A stretch of 64,000 nt of DNA from Cephalotus follicularis (taxonomy: Eukaryota; Streptophyta; Magnoliopsida; Oxalidales; Cephalotaceae): positions 62,001 through 126,000 of the forward strand of contig BDDD01001620.1 in NCBI GenBank assembly GCA_001972305.1. Direction: 5' to 3'. How positions within the stretch are numbered: the first letter of the stretch is position 1; each line of letters opens with the position of its first letter. The notes beneath the pieces are model-generated. The model was not told where the DNA came from and did no database searches. It was given only the letters and a program-made list of their open reading frames with translations. The translations under genes were made by a program, and so were the position numbers. Shown piece by piece: positions 47,701-58,552 of the stretch.

Positions 47701-48782
47701 TTGAGAAAACCACTCAAGGTGATGAGAGAGACGCTGGTAACCAACATGGTGTTGGAAAATGTAGAGCTAGTGGTAGATCAAAATTTGATATATTCATTAG
47801 AAGTGTTAATTCTATTGATTATATTAAATCAGAACTTGAAGTTTATTTGGGGGAGAGTGTTTATATTTGTGATGAAGATGCTCACACTGAATTTGATGTT
47901 TTGGATTGGTGGATAGTAAATAATTTGAAGTTTCGTATCTTGTCAAAGATGGCTTGTGATATATTATCTATTCCTATGAGTATTGTTGCCTCAGAATCTG
48001 CATTTAGTGCCGGAGGTAGGGTCATTGACACATTTCGTTCATCATTGTCAACGGAAACCATCCAAGTTTTACATTGTGGAGAAGATTGGTATCGAAGTTA
48101 TTATGGCATAAAAAGAAAATCAAAAGTAAGATAATTGGATTTTTATTTTATTAGCATATGAATGATTTCGTATTCATCACATGTTCTAATGTTTGTTTTT
48201 TTAAACAGATGAAAGATGTGAAGGAGATTCTTCTACCTTAGATGTTTTATCAGCGCGTTTCTTTCTCTACTAATTATTTTACCAATATGACTTGTTGTCA
48301 ATGTAGTAACTTGTTTAGACAAACATTGTGGATTTTGGTTTTGTTGGTAATCTGGTTGCATCTGTTGAATGTTGATTGATTTGGAGTTTTGTTTTGTTGC
48401 CACTTGCCAATGTTTGTTGATTGCAGGATATGTTGTGGTGATTATGATGTATTATTTATGATTTTGTTAGCTGTAGAAATTTGGATGTTTGTTGATTATG
48501 TTATGATGACTTTTAAAAAATTTTCCTATTTATTAAATTTTTAATTGATTATTATTGAAAAACAGGAAAGTTGAAGGGAAAAAAAAATCAGTTCGAGTTC
48601 GAGCTCGACTCGTAAATCATAATGAGCCCAACTCGAGCTGAGCTCAAGCTCAATAATTCCTTATCGAGTCGAGTTCGAACAACAATTTTGAGCTCGATAA
48701 AAGTTCAGCTCGAACTCAAACTCGTTAATTTCTTAACGAGCCGATCTCAAACAACCTAAAGTTCGGCTCGTTTGCAGCCCTA
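44779..48782 (+). mobile_element. hAT transposon with perfect 8-bp target duplication
   Basis: The left end TAGGGCTACAAACGAATC and right end ...GGCTCGTTTGCAGCCCTA form inverted termini (TAGGGCTGCAAACGA type). CCAACCAT at 44771-44778 and 48783-48790 is a perfect 8-bp target duplication. Subterminal regions (44790-45050 and 48590-48780) are packed with AACTCG/GAGCTCGA motifs, typical transposase-binding DNA. Length 4004 bp. It encodes a BED-finger transposase on the + strand that is now broken. Confidence 0.95.
46097..48134 (+). pseudogene. hAT transposase (zinc finger BED / DAYSLEEPER-RICESLEEPER-like), broken
   Basis: ATG at 46097 follows a pyrimidine tract and CAG acceptor, so a non-coding first exon is likely upstream. 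An acidic N-terminus precedes the BED zinc finger at 46290-46440, where CIHC and FTRHLKAC give the C2..H..C ligands, but in a different frame and after a TGA. After stops around 46321, 46449 and 46547, the DDE/RNase H-fold region runs at 46535-46780 (ITTDLW) and 46770-47309 (NAANNDVA, HCCVHILN, TRWNAIY). It is interrupted by a shift near 46768 and TAA at 47307. Then 47337-48134 carries ILDPRNKM and the C-terminal hAT dimerisation domain (FDVLDWW, SESAFSAGGRVID). The last two frames are the same, so only the TAA separates them. No functional transposase can be made without repair. Confidence 0.92.
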
Positions 48783-48790
48783 CCAACCAT

Positions 48791-49476
48791 ACCTCTCCTC
48801 TTCTCCCTTCTTAAAGTTTTTTCTCTTTTTGGTTCCTCTCTCCCTCACACCCCTCTCTTGATCAGGTCAAATGCTCAACGATTTCAGCAACGAAATAGGC
48901 CAACGAAATCGTCGGTCATCTCTTCTTTTTCTTTTGTTTTTTTGTTTCTCTTGGTTTGTTATTTCTCTCTCGGTCTCCCTCCCCCTTTTTTCAGTGGTAA
49001 ACCAGAGGATGTTGGACGTATTTGTAGATAAATGACCGGCACGTGGTTTGCACCCTCCATTATCATGTACGGTGGGTTTTGTTGCGTTTTGGTTGTCACT
49101 GTGAGATTTGGGTTGAAGCTCGTGTGTGTGGGTTTTATACAGTATTTGTGTGTGTTTCGGTGGGGGTTAGTTGAGTTATTGTGGCTTTCGGGTTTATTTG
49201 GGTGTAAACTGTGCTTTAACAAACGGTGATTTTGTGTTTTGCTGAAAATGGTAGTGGCTGTGGGTTGTTTTAAGTGGTGTTGTTATATGAGGTGTGGCTG
49301 TTTTTGAGTTTGTAGGTTTAGATTTTCAACTGGCGGTGGTTTTTGTGGCCGTTTTGGGGTTGCTAATTTGTGGGTGTCTGTGTGTTGTTAGGTGTGTATG
49401 TTGTGGATATGGAGAAGTGAGTTTTGTGGAACAGCGGTGTAGATGTGGTCGAGCTGCAGGTGGTGGGATGAGGCAA
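48791..49476. other. Gene-free stretch between the hAT and palindromic elements
   Basis: A pyrimidine-rich segment (48790-48990) followed by a T/G-rich segment (49030-49470). Open frames here lack recognisable domains. Confidence 0.4.
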
Positions 49477-50751
49477 TGTGACACCCCAAACCCGTAAAGG
49501 GTCTGAGATATCACCAAACATCATTTGGTCACTCAATCCATGAGTTGGACACTAGTAAGTCTATTTTATTCAACAAAAAATCCATAATAGCTTAAAATTT
49601 TAACAATATATATGTGTGTATCCATTCAACCATACTTAAACATCAATACATTATCATCTTATATAATACAATCCATAATCCTTACAATACATTAACATTT
49701 AATACTTATCTTGATTACATTACAAATCCTGAACATCTCATACTATCCGTACAATAAAACTACAAAGGAAAAATCCATAAAAACATGCTCCATGTATTCC
49801 TGTTGTCATTGATGTCTCGGTCCTTGGTCCCTGCCACTTTGCTCTGATCCATCCATACCTGAACACAATAAGTGTCTCATCCCGAAGGATGGGTTAGTCA
49901 TACAGCCAAGCAAGATGTAACCCTATGCATAAAGAATGAATGAACGTGTGTAACAGTTATATCCATGGCATGCATGAACAGATATCACATTTATAAGTGG
50001 CATGATGCATGACAACAATTGTGGTTAACCAGTCTTGTATATATTCGTCCAATGCCAGCATATACATAATTATATATTCTTATCCATACATCTACCAGAT
50101 TATTAGGTATTAGCCATGTATATACACTGTCCTACACCAACATATATAAGTGGATAACCAAGCATATCATCATCCGTAAGTCCAACTCGGTGGAGGCTCG
50201 AGGTTAAGAATATCTAGTTGCCTATCGGTGAACCGATATGAGCTCAACTAGCATTATTTGCTTATAGGTTAACCTATAGGAGCTCAACTAGTTACAGATC
50301 CATACATTCATCTATTGAAGCATAGCATACCATCATCCATATATTGTGTTCAGGTTTAGAAGAGACAGGGGCAAGTAGCAATGGTGAGGCACATAGAGAC
50401 CAGTGATGGAACCATTGCATGGAGCATAGGTTCAAGGAAGATGTTTTAGTTTTATTCATGTACGGAACTATTAAGTTATGTAATGGAATTGTATGACTTA
50501 AGAGTTGTAATGATGTTATGTATTTATGTTAAGGATCTGTACTGAATGGTATGAACTTATGTATAACATGATAAGGATATGTATTAATGTTTAAGTGTAT
50601 TCGAATGGATGTACGCACATGATCATAAAGCTTAAAGTTTTTATGATTTTTCGTTGTAAAGAATAGACTTAACTAGTACATGACTCATAGATTAAGGGAC
50701 TGAACGGTTGTAAGTGATGTCTCAGACTCCCTACAGGTTCGAAGTGTCACA
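49477..50751. mobile_element. Large palindromic (foldback-like) element, arms about 420 bp
   Basis: The left end TGTGACACCCCAAACC and the reverse complement of the right end, TGTGACACTTCGAACC, start identical 8-bp termini. The arms then align for about 420 bp with moderate divergence: GGGTCTGAGATATCAC vs GGAGTCTGAGACATCAC, CATGAGTTGGACACTAGTAAGTC vs TATGAGTCATGTACTAGTTAAGTC in part, ACATGCTCCATG vs TATGCTCCATG. The centre holds CTGAACACAATA and its reverse TATTGTGTTCAG. There is no coding capacity and no clear target duplication (GGCAA/CAAAT). It could be a foldback transposon or a solo LTR of a gypsy family with palindromic LTRs. Confidence 0.65.
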
Positions 50752-50877
50752 CAAATCTAATAACCCAAAAAAATGAAGATTGGACAAAGTCTAAATAAAG
50801 AACTGGGTTTGAATTTCAAAACTAAATGAACTCAAATCCAATATATCAAAATTGAGAGAAAAATAAAGTCAATCAAA

Positions 50878-51060
50878 ATACGGTATCTAATGGGATGACA
50901 ATCTAATAAATCGGTGGCACGTGTAATGCCCAATTATCAAACAATTGACAACTAGGATGACAATTTTATAAATCGTTGTCACATGGCATATGCAATTATC
51001 AAGTAATTAAGACATAATGTAGGATTTCTATTTCAAATTTCGGTGTATCGAGGCATGTAA
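50878..51060 (+). repeat. Tandem array of about 62-bp units, right block
   Basis: About three units of the same family as 43080-43737 (ATAAATCGGTGGCACGTGTAATG, CAAACAATTGACAACTAGGATG in parts), fading into unique sequence near 51060. Confidence 0.7.
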
Positions 51061-51175
51061 AATTGACAAAGAAATGACATGTGGTAAGTCAAGAGCTTGA
51101 TTCACAAAGTTGGATTTCTTAGGGTTTATATCGTTTGAGTGACTTTAAATACCCATGATATTTAAAACTCAATAC

Positions 51176-51402
51176 TGTTAATGTATTTATCTGTATTGAG
51201 AGGTAAGTGTGTATGGCTTAAATTATTACACCATTCGTATCAAGTTTGGAATACTCTGCAGTGTTGCCTCCAGCTAGCACACTTATATTTGTAGTAGGGT
51301 CTTACCTTATTATGGACTCTAGTCCAGATAGGCCCAAGTCTTAGGCCTTCACTTATTGGGCTTATATTGAAACATATTAGTTAGATACCTAAGTATCCAA
51401 CA
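51176..51402 (-). repeat. 3' LTR (227 bp) of the - strand copia element
   Basis: On the - strand it starts TGTTGGATACTTAGGTATC and ends ATACATTAACA. The preceding ACATAGGAGGAGAT (51403-51416) is the polypurine tract. It is clearly homologous to the + strand LTR at 57807-58034. Confidence 0.9.
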
Positions 51403-51416
51403 ATCTCCTCCTATGT
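51403..51416 (-). other. Polypurine tract of the - strand copia element
   Basis: The - strand reads ACATAGGAGGAGAT directly before the LTR TGTTGG, the expected second-strand priming site. Confidence 0.8.
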
Positions 51417-52525
51417 TTTACATATAGCACAATCCAATACAGTGGACAGTGTGATGTCCAAACAAAATATGGATCACCCACATTCAAAATTCTCAAATAA
51501 TTCAATCCAAGATAGAATTTATCTAAGATGCATTTCACTATAAAAATGGACTAATCAAATATCTTAGATCTGTTCTAAGCTCAATCGAAACGTCTCAAAT
51601 AAAGACTTTAGAAACAGTCTAAAAACAAAATATGCATGAAATCTCAAGTATATGTGAACCAATCAGAAGTATCCAAAAACTGTAAAGGTAACTCGAAATG
51701 GACCATAGGTCTTACAAATACATGAGCTAAGTAACATAGTCTCATAAATAAAATGAACTAAAATAATAAACTGGACAACATGTGGAATGTCTATACAGCA
51801 GCAAAGAGATGACAATACCTCCACAATCTCCATAACTCAAGATGATATCACTCATCAAGTAGATCATCCTGGTCAGGATCCCAATCAATAGTTGCTCCTC
51901 CATTTTCGCCATAATCTATAAATCACCAAATATGAATTTCATGTAAAATGAATTCAATCATCTGTGTAATTTACCATAATACTGTTTAGTTCTACCAAGA
52001 GGAACTTAGCATCATATCAACAGACTGAAAAATATATATCAATGTCATTAAAACATTAATATCAAACTCATAAGCATCAGTATCAAGTTTCAATTAAGAA
52101 CAAGATCAAAACAGTTTATTTTACAAAGAACCGATTACTATCAAGTTTCAATTAAGAATAAGACTAAAACATGTTTCTTTTGCAAATAACCATTTTCATG
52201 TTTCAATTTGGAATGTCACAGTCATCTTATCCTTCTTGGCTAAATTGTCTTACGTCAAGTTTGGAATGGGACAATTTAATCAAAGAGGACTATCCAAATT
52301 TAGTTAAGCTGTATCATCAAATTTGGAATGAGACAACCTTCCTAAACAGGACATCTGAAGTAAGATATGTTATCTTCATCAAGTTTGGAATGAGACAACC
52401 TATTCACTCAGATTTTTTGACAACTGTAAGCATCGATGAAACATATAAACAAGTTCCTATCTTATTTGGCCAACAAAGGAAGATTCGATATTTCAAAGCA
52501 ATTAAGAATGTAGGTTAAGACACAT
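51417..52525 (-). other. Non-coding 3' region of the - strand copia element
   Basis: Lies between the polypurine tract and the pol stop. At about 52203, 52256, 52318 and 52378 (+ strand) the segment AA(G/A/T)TTTGGAATG(A/G/T)(G/C)ACA recurs with spacing near 53-62 bp, a small direct-repeat cluster. No coding region. Confidence 0.5.
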
Positions 52526-55500
52526 CTACATAGTTTTTAACCTCATTTCCCCCTCTGTTTTAAATATTCGATCTTTATTCAAACCTTTCGTGAGAGCATC
52601 GGCCATATTATCCTTCGATCTCACATCGACCAAAGTGATAACCCCACGTTCTATAAGATAATTCAACAATGCATGTCTCAGTCTCACATGTCTCCTCTTA
52701 CAATTAAAGAGTGAGTTTTTGACGACATGGACTGCAGCTCGATTATCACAGAACAGGTTTAAAGAGTTAATCTTTAGTCGGGTCAATGGAATGTCCATAG
52801 TTAGATTCTTTATCCACTCTGCTTCTTCTCCTGCAAAAGCTAGAGTATAAAGTTTTGACTCCATAGACGACAATGCAATACAAGTCTGTCTCTTGGACTT
52901 CCATGTAACAGCAGCTCCACCCAAAGTGAACACATATCCACTGGTAGACTTATTGTCGGTAATATCTGAACACCAAGAGGCATCAGAATATCATTCCACA
53001 GTAAGAGGATAACCAGAGTAGCAAAGAGCATAATATTTAGTACCTTTAAGGTATCTCATCAGCTTCGTAAAGGCATCCCAATGCTCATTGCTAGGATTAC
53101 TGGTGAAACGAATTATCATACCAACTGTAAAGGCTATGTCTAGTCTAGTGCAACTCATAGCGTACATGAGACTACCAATCAGTTTAGAGTATTCTAACTG
53201 ATTCACAATGGCACCGTTATTAGGGCTTAATTTCTTATTATAGTCACATGGTGTTTCAATAGATTTGCACTCACTGTATCCCAAGTAGAAAGTAGTTGCT
53301 CAATGTAATGAGTTTGGCTAAGGGAGATGACTTGCCTTTCAAAACTTATTTTCATACCAAGAATGATGTTAACTACAACAAGATCTGTCATGGCAAATTC
53401 TTTCGCCAAAGTGGTTTTCACGTCACTGACTAAAGAAAGATCAGAACCAAGAATCAACATGTCGTCTACATACAAGCAGATAATCGCAATCTTATTTGAC
53501 AATTAACAAAAGTAAAGGCATTTATCCGAGTAACTAGTCTGAAAACCATGGCTCTTAACTACTTTGTCAAATTTTTGATGCCACAATTTAGGTGCTTGTT
53601 TAAAACCATACAATGATTTGTTCAGTTTACAGACCTTGTTCTCTAAACCTTCCATGACAAACCCCTCAGGTTGGTTCATGTAGATTTCTTCAGTCAACTC
53701 CCCATTAAGGAAAGATGTCTTTACATCCATTTGATGCACCACATAGTGCTCAATAGATGCCAAAGCAAGAAGAATACGTATAGAGGATAGATGACACACA
53801 GGTGAATAGACAACAAAAAAGTCTATCCCACTCTGTTGTGTATAGCCTTTAGCTACTAAATATGCTTTATACCGAGCTATTGATCCATCACTATTGAGTT
53901 TCTTCTTCAAAATCCACTTGCAGCCCACAGTTTTAGCCCCTTTTGGTAAATCAACTACCTTCCATGTGTGATTTTGCAACAGATAGCTCATTTCATCATC
54001 AATGGCTTCTGTCCACAACAAAGAGTCCCTAGATCTCATAGCTTCCTTGTAGGAAGATGGATCATCTTCCAGATGGTAAGTGACAAAGTCCTCACCAAAA
54101 CTCTTGGATACTCTATCTCTTGTAGATACTCTCACAGGTACTGATGCACGAATCGATGTGGAACTAGTTTTAGAAGGACCGATTTTAGATTCGCTAACCT
54201 CCGCTTTATAGCCAGGTACAGTCAAACCATGATCTCTTAGGAACTTATCCTCAAAGAAAATAACATCTCGAGATTCTATAATCTCATTGGTAGATAGATC
54301 CAAAAACCTGTTTGCAGCACTATCTTCTGCGTATCCTAGGTACACACAAGTGTTGATTCGAGTTCCCACCTTAGGTCTCCTAGGGTCTTATATTCGTACA
54401 TAAGCAATACAACCTCATGTCTTCCTCACCCCAGTAGGAAGCAGGCATGCCAGCTGTTAATAACATAGAGTTTAACATTTCTGTTAACGTCCTGTTCTTA
54501 CGTTCAGCTATGCCATTTGATTGGGGTGAGTAAGGAGCAGTAGTTTCAAGTATTATGCCCTGAGAGGCACATAATTCCTTGAACTCTGTCATTGTGTATT
54601 CTTCTCCTCTATCACTCCTAAACCATTTAATTTTCAAGTTTTATTGATTCTCAACACGATTTTTGAAAATTCTAAACTTCTCAAACGCTTCGTCCTTCGA
54701 TTTCAACAGATAAACATGACAATATCTTAAAAAATCGTCTATAAAAGCAATTAGATACTTCCGACCTCCACGAGTTGTGAAACTTTTGAAATCGCATAAG
54801 TCTGAATGTATCAATTCAAGAAGTTATGTACTCCTAGAAACCGACTGAAAAGGTTTTCTAGTGATCTTAGTTTGAGCACACACTTCACATCTGTTAAATC
54901 GAATGGAAATATTTAATGGTATATTATGAGTTTTATCCAATTGAAACATTTTTCTGTAATTCACATGTCCAAGTCTATTATGTAATAACTTAGGATCAAT
55001 TAATGTTAAATTCACATGGCATATAGTTTCATTAGCTAAACTCAACCTATACATACCAATCAGAAATGCACAACCAAAATAAGCAGAATTAACAGATAAA
55101 ATTACTCTACTGTTCATAAAAGAAGTGCACATACCAGTTTTGTCTAAAAGACTAATAGAAATTAAATTCTTATTAAGCATAAGTACAAATTTAACGTCAT
55201 TTAAAGTAAGAATGTTACCTGAAGAAATAACCAAGTTTGCAATACCGGTGTGAGTCACGAGTGCCTCGGCCCCACTAGCCACTGTAACAGTCTTTTTCGT
55301 TGCAATGACCTCTGTCAGGAGACTCTTATTATTGGTTGCGTGACATGTAGCTCCAGTGTCTAACCACCACTCTGAAGAAGCGATGACCTTACCATTCATC
55401 ATCATGGCGATAAAGTTGCGAGGCTCAGGCTTGCCTACCAGCATGTGAGCTTCCTTATGTTGTGTTTCAGCACTAGGCTTCTTAGGTAGCCTACAGTCTG

Positions 55501-56269
55501 CTGCCCAGTGATGACCCCATTTCCCACAGTTGTGGCACTTAGATTTCTTTTTCTTTTTCTTTTTATCGATAGTTTTCTTGGCCTTCAACTTCGGGGGTTC
55601 ACTCTTATGTGACTTGGACTGCTTAGGAAATTTCTTGGGCTATGTTACAGCATTGGCAACGGACTATTGCTGCTTAACTAGCTCCAAGTTAATCCTAGCA
55701 AGATTCTCATCTTTGATACGGATGTATTATTTGAGCTCATCCAATCCCATCTGTTCCTTCTTCCTATACATTTCAGTTTTGAAATAATGTCATGCAGCAG
55801 GTAGCTTATAGATAATAGCACCAACCAGAAAAATATCAGTTACACCAATATTCTCATTGTTCATCTTAGATCTCATGTTCTCGAGATCAGTAACTTGAGG
55901 AGTGATTTCCATGTCCTCACGAAACTTGAAATCTAAGAACTTATCTACTATGTGAGATTTGGATAGCTCCTCCTCATTTCGGAATTGAGCGTCTAAATTG
56001 TCCCATATTTCCTTAGCAGTCTTAAACTTACTATAGGTTTCTGCAAGACGGTCTGATAAACAATTCAACAAGTAGTCTCTACAGTAGTCCTCATCACTTA
56101 ACCATTGAGATTCAGAAATATCTGCAGTGGTGTCAGAAAAAGTACTCAAAATAGTATAGAATATCTTATTGGATTTCAACTCAAATTAAGTCTTACGCCT
56201 CCAAGCATTGTACTTCGACCCACCAAACGATTGCAATTTAACCATCTCAAAAGGAATACATTTATCCAT
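52526..56269 (-). pseudogene. Copia gag-pol polyprotein, multiply broken
   Basis: The gag ATG is at 56269 (MDKCIPFEMVKLQSFGG), with TAA at 56188-56186 and a further stop at about 55790. The zinc knuckle CHNCGKWGHHWAADC (55538-55494) is intact, as is the protease core WWLDTGATCH (about 55370). The pre-integrase block LLHNRLGHVNYRKM is at about 54990. Integrase WFRSDRGEEY and YSPQSNGIAERKNRT lie at 54630-54500. Reverse transcriptase 54370-53460 includes VGCKWILKKK, QMDVKTSFLNGEL and CLYVDDMLILG with both catalytic Asp. RNase H continues to 52526 (ALSSMESKLYTLA, NMADALTKGL). Frame breaks lie near 55610-55790, 54640-54820, 54370, 53500, 53290 and 52990. It is less decayed than the copia element at 29694 but still not functional. 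Confidence 0.92.
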
Positions 56270-57806
56270 TTCAGTAAATAAATAGATTAAATAATTAGAA
56301 CGAGGGCACTTGAATTTTCAGCGGAAACAGCAACCAAACGAAGCCTCAGAGTCTGAAAAAACAACAAAACAGTCTCACTCTCTCTCTGCCGCGCGTGCGC
56401 CTCACGCGCCTAGAACCAGCACTCCCACTGACGCGTGCGTAGAAGTCACGCCCTTGTCTTCTCCTTCCTTCGCACGACGCAACAGACGGCAAAGAAGGGT
56501 GATAGTTATCATTTAATGAAATTTGTTACTTTTTATCGAAAGTTGTTAAACTCTGCTGATTTGTTAAACTTTATTATTTTTGGTTAAAAACTAGTTTTTT
56601 AGTTATCAAGCCACTATCATGTTTAGGTTTTACTGTTTTTGGTTACCCTCGTGTTTTTTAAGACAAATTACGTAATTACTTATCATTAACAGTTTCTGTT
56701 ATTTTTTTACTGTACTTTTTTTAAATTTTATCATAATTATTACATTTTACCGAAGAAATAGTATTTTACGGTGTAATTGTTATATGTACAATTTTGGTTA
56801 TTCATTAAATGTTTTGTCATGTTTTACTATAATATGTATTGCTTCGGTTACGTTTTGATAAATATGCTGCAAAAACGATTGACACCCTGTTTATAACTTG
56901 TTAAAAAGAGCTAACGTTACGTAACAACAACAGTTTATTTTGAAACACATTAACCGTACCACTAATGATACTAACTATATCTGTGATACTATTATCACTA
57001 AGATGAAAAAAATTATTGATGATATTTTGAAATAATCATCGATGGTACTTTAATTTGTAATAACTAACATCTAACTAATACATCTAACTAATTTGCTAAT
57101 CTCAGTATTATTTTAATTACGCTGTAGCAGCAGCATCATTGTTGTGCGCACTGTAGCCGCATCCTTGTTGAGCGCACTGTAGGCAACACCTTAGCATATA
57201 TGTATACAAAATAGTTAAGACCAACAGGTACCCATTACTAGAATAGCCGACTAGACAGATTCTACAACAACTTCCAAGAATTTAAATATCATCCCACAAA
57301 CAACTGCTTATGGGTAGGCACAAATGGACACCCACATAACTACATGTCTGTTTTGGCAATACCTGTAAATATAATTCCCCGTGGAATAATTGTTTGATTA
57401 CCCCACATTCTATGATCTATGGATTGAGTTTGAGGCTTTCAATTCCTAGCATCATTTCTTTGTGTGAATAGAATTGCATCGTCATCATAAAAATATGACG
57501 AATTGTCTTACATATTCTTGAAAGATTTTTTATTTTAAAGCCTATTCCAAATAAAGTGAGTTTAATCGAATGTTAAATAGGCTCAAAATGATGAGTGTGA
57601 GACAGTCTTAGACGATCAATCGAACTAAAAAAATCAAAAGATTAAGTTTTTTTGTCTTAATTACAAAGATTTTAAAGATAAAAATACAAAACAACATAAA
57701 ATATGAAACAAAAAAATAAATGGAATCCAATCAACACTTACTTTTATTATTGCAGTTCTTAGAAAAACAAAAATGCAGCTATTGAATTTACTAGTTTACA
57801 AGAAAC
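56270..57806. other. Gene-free stretch right of the copia gag
   Basis: 56310-56510 is GC-richer, CT-rich DNA that may be the element's leader. No - strand LTR is found here, so the 5' end of the copia element is missing. 56520-57800 is AT-rich without recognisable genes. Confidence 0.5.
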
Positions 57807-58552
57807 TGTTGGATACTTGGGTATCTAATAATATGTTTAAATATAAGCCCAATAAGTGAAAGCCTAAAACTTGGGTCTATCTGGACTAGAACCCATAATA
57901 AGGTGAAACCCTAGTATAAATATAAGTGTGCTAGCTGGAGGCAACACTACGGAGTATTCCAAACTTGATACAAAGGGTGTAATGCTTCAAGCCATACACA
58001 CTAACCTCTCTTAATACAGATAAATACCTCAACAATCTTGAAGCATTAGTAAGAGTGTTTTTTCTGATTTTAAGAGATTACCGGTGAATAGTGGATCGTC
58101 TCGTTTTGCGTGTAATCCGACTGTTCCACGACAGGAGCAGTTTGGTCATTATTTACGTCAGGGGCATAACGGTCCAAAAAGGCAACTTTTTGCTCCGGTC
58201 ACCGTTTGAGGCAAACGAGGTACGGATCTTGAGTGCCTCGACGAGAGGAATCTGCTGGTGGTGTTGGTTTTCTGAACTGGTGCCGGAATCGTCCGGAAAA
58301 GCTTCCTAAAGCGTCGGAAAGCCGCAATCTTCGAGCTCCAATTCCGGCCGTTTCCGTTGACGTCAGAAGCTCGGACCGGTCGGGTTTAACTCGTCTATCT
58401 GGACTAGAACCCATAATAAGGTGAAACCCTAGTATAAATATAAGTGTGCTAGCTGGAGGCAACACTACGGAGTATTCCAAACTTGATACAAAGGGTGTAA
58501 TGCTTCAAGCCATACACACTAACCTCTCTTAATACAGATAAATACCTCAACA
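57807..58552 (+). mobile_element. Minimal copia deletion derivative (TRIM-like) with perfect GAAAC duplication
   Basis: Complete LTR 57807-58034 (TGTTGGATACTTGGG...CCTCAACA, 228 bp), 358 bp of internal DNA (58035-58392), then a 160-bp copy of the last part of the LTR (58393-58552). GAAAC at 57802-57806 and 58553-58557 is a perfect 5-bp target duplication. The 160 bp shared by the two LTR copies (57875-58034 and 58393-58552) are identical by eye. The internal part is GC-richer and has no gag or pol. The second LTR lacks its first 68 bp and no polypurine tract is seen. Confidence 0.88.

Noticed and set aside
47623..47916. 97-codon + strand frame
   Set aside because: Shadow of the hAT transposase frame 47337-48134.
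49032..49229. 65-codon hydrophobic + strand frame
   Set aside because: T/G-rich low-complexity DNA; no start context, splice sites or domain.
57807..58034. Considered as the 5' LTR of the - strand copia element
   Set aside because: Wrong orientation, and it belongs to a separate insertion with its own GAAAC duplication.
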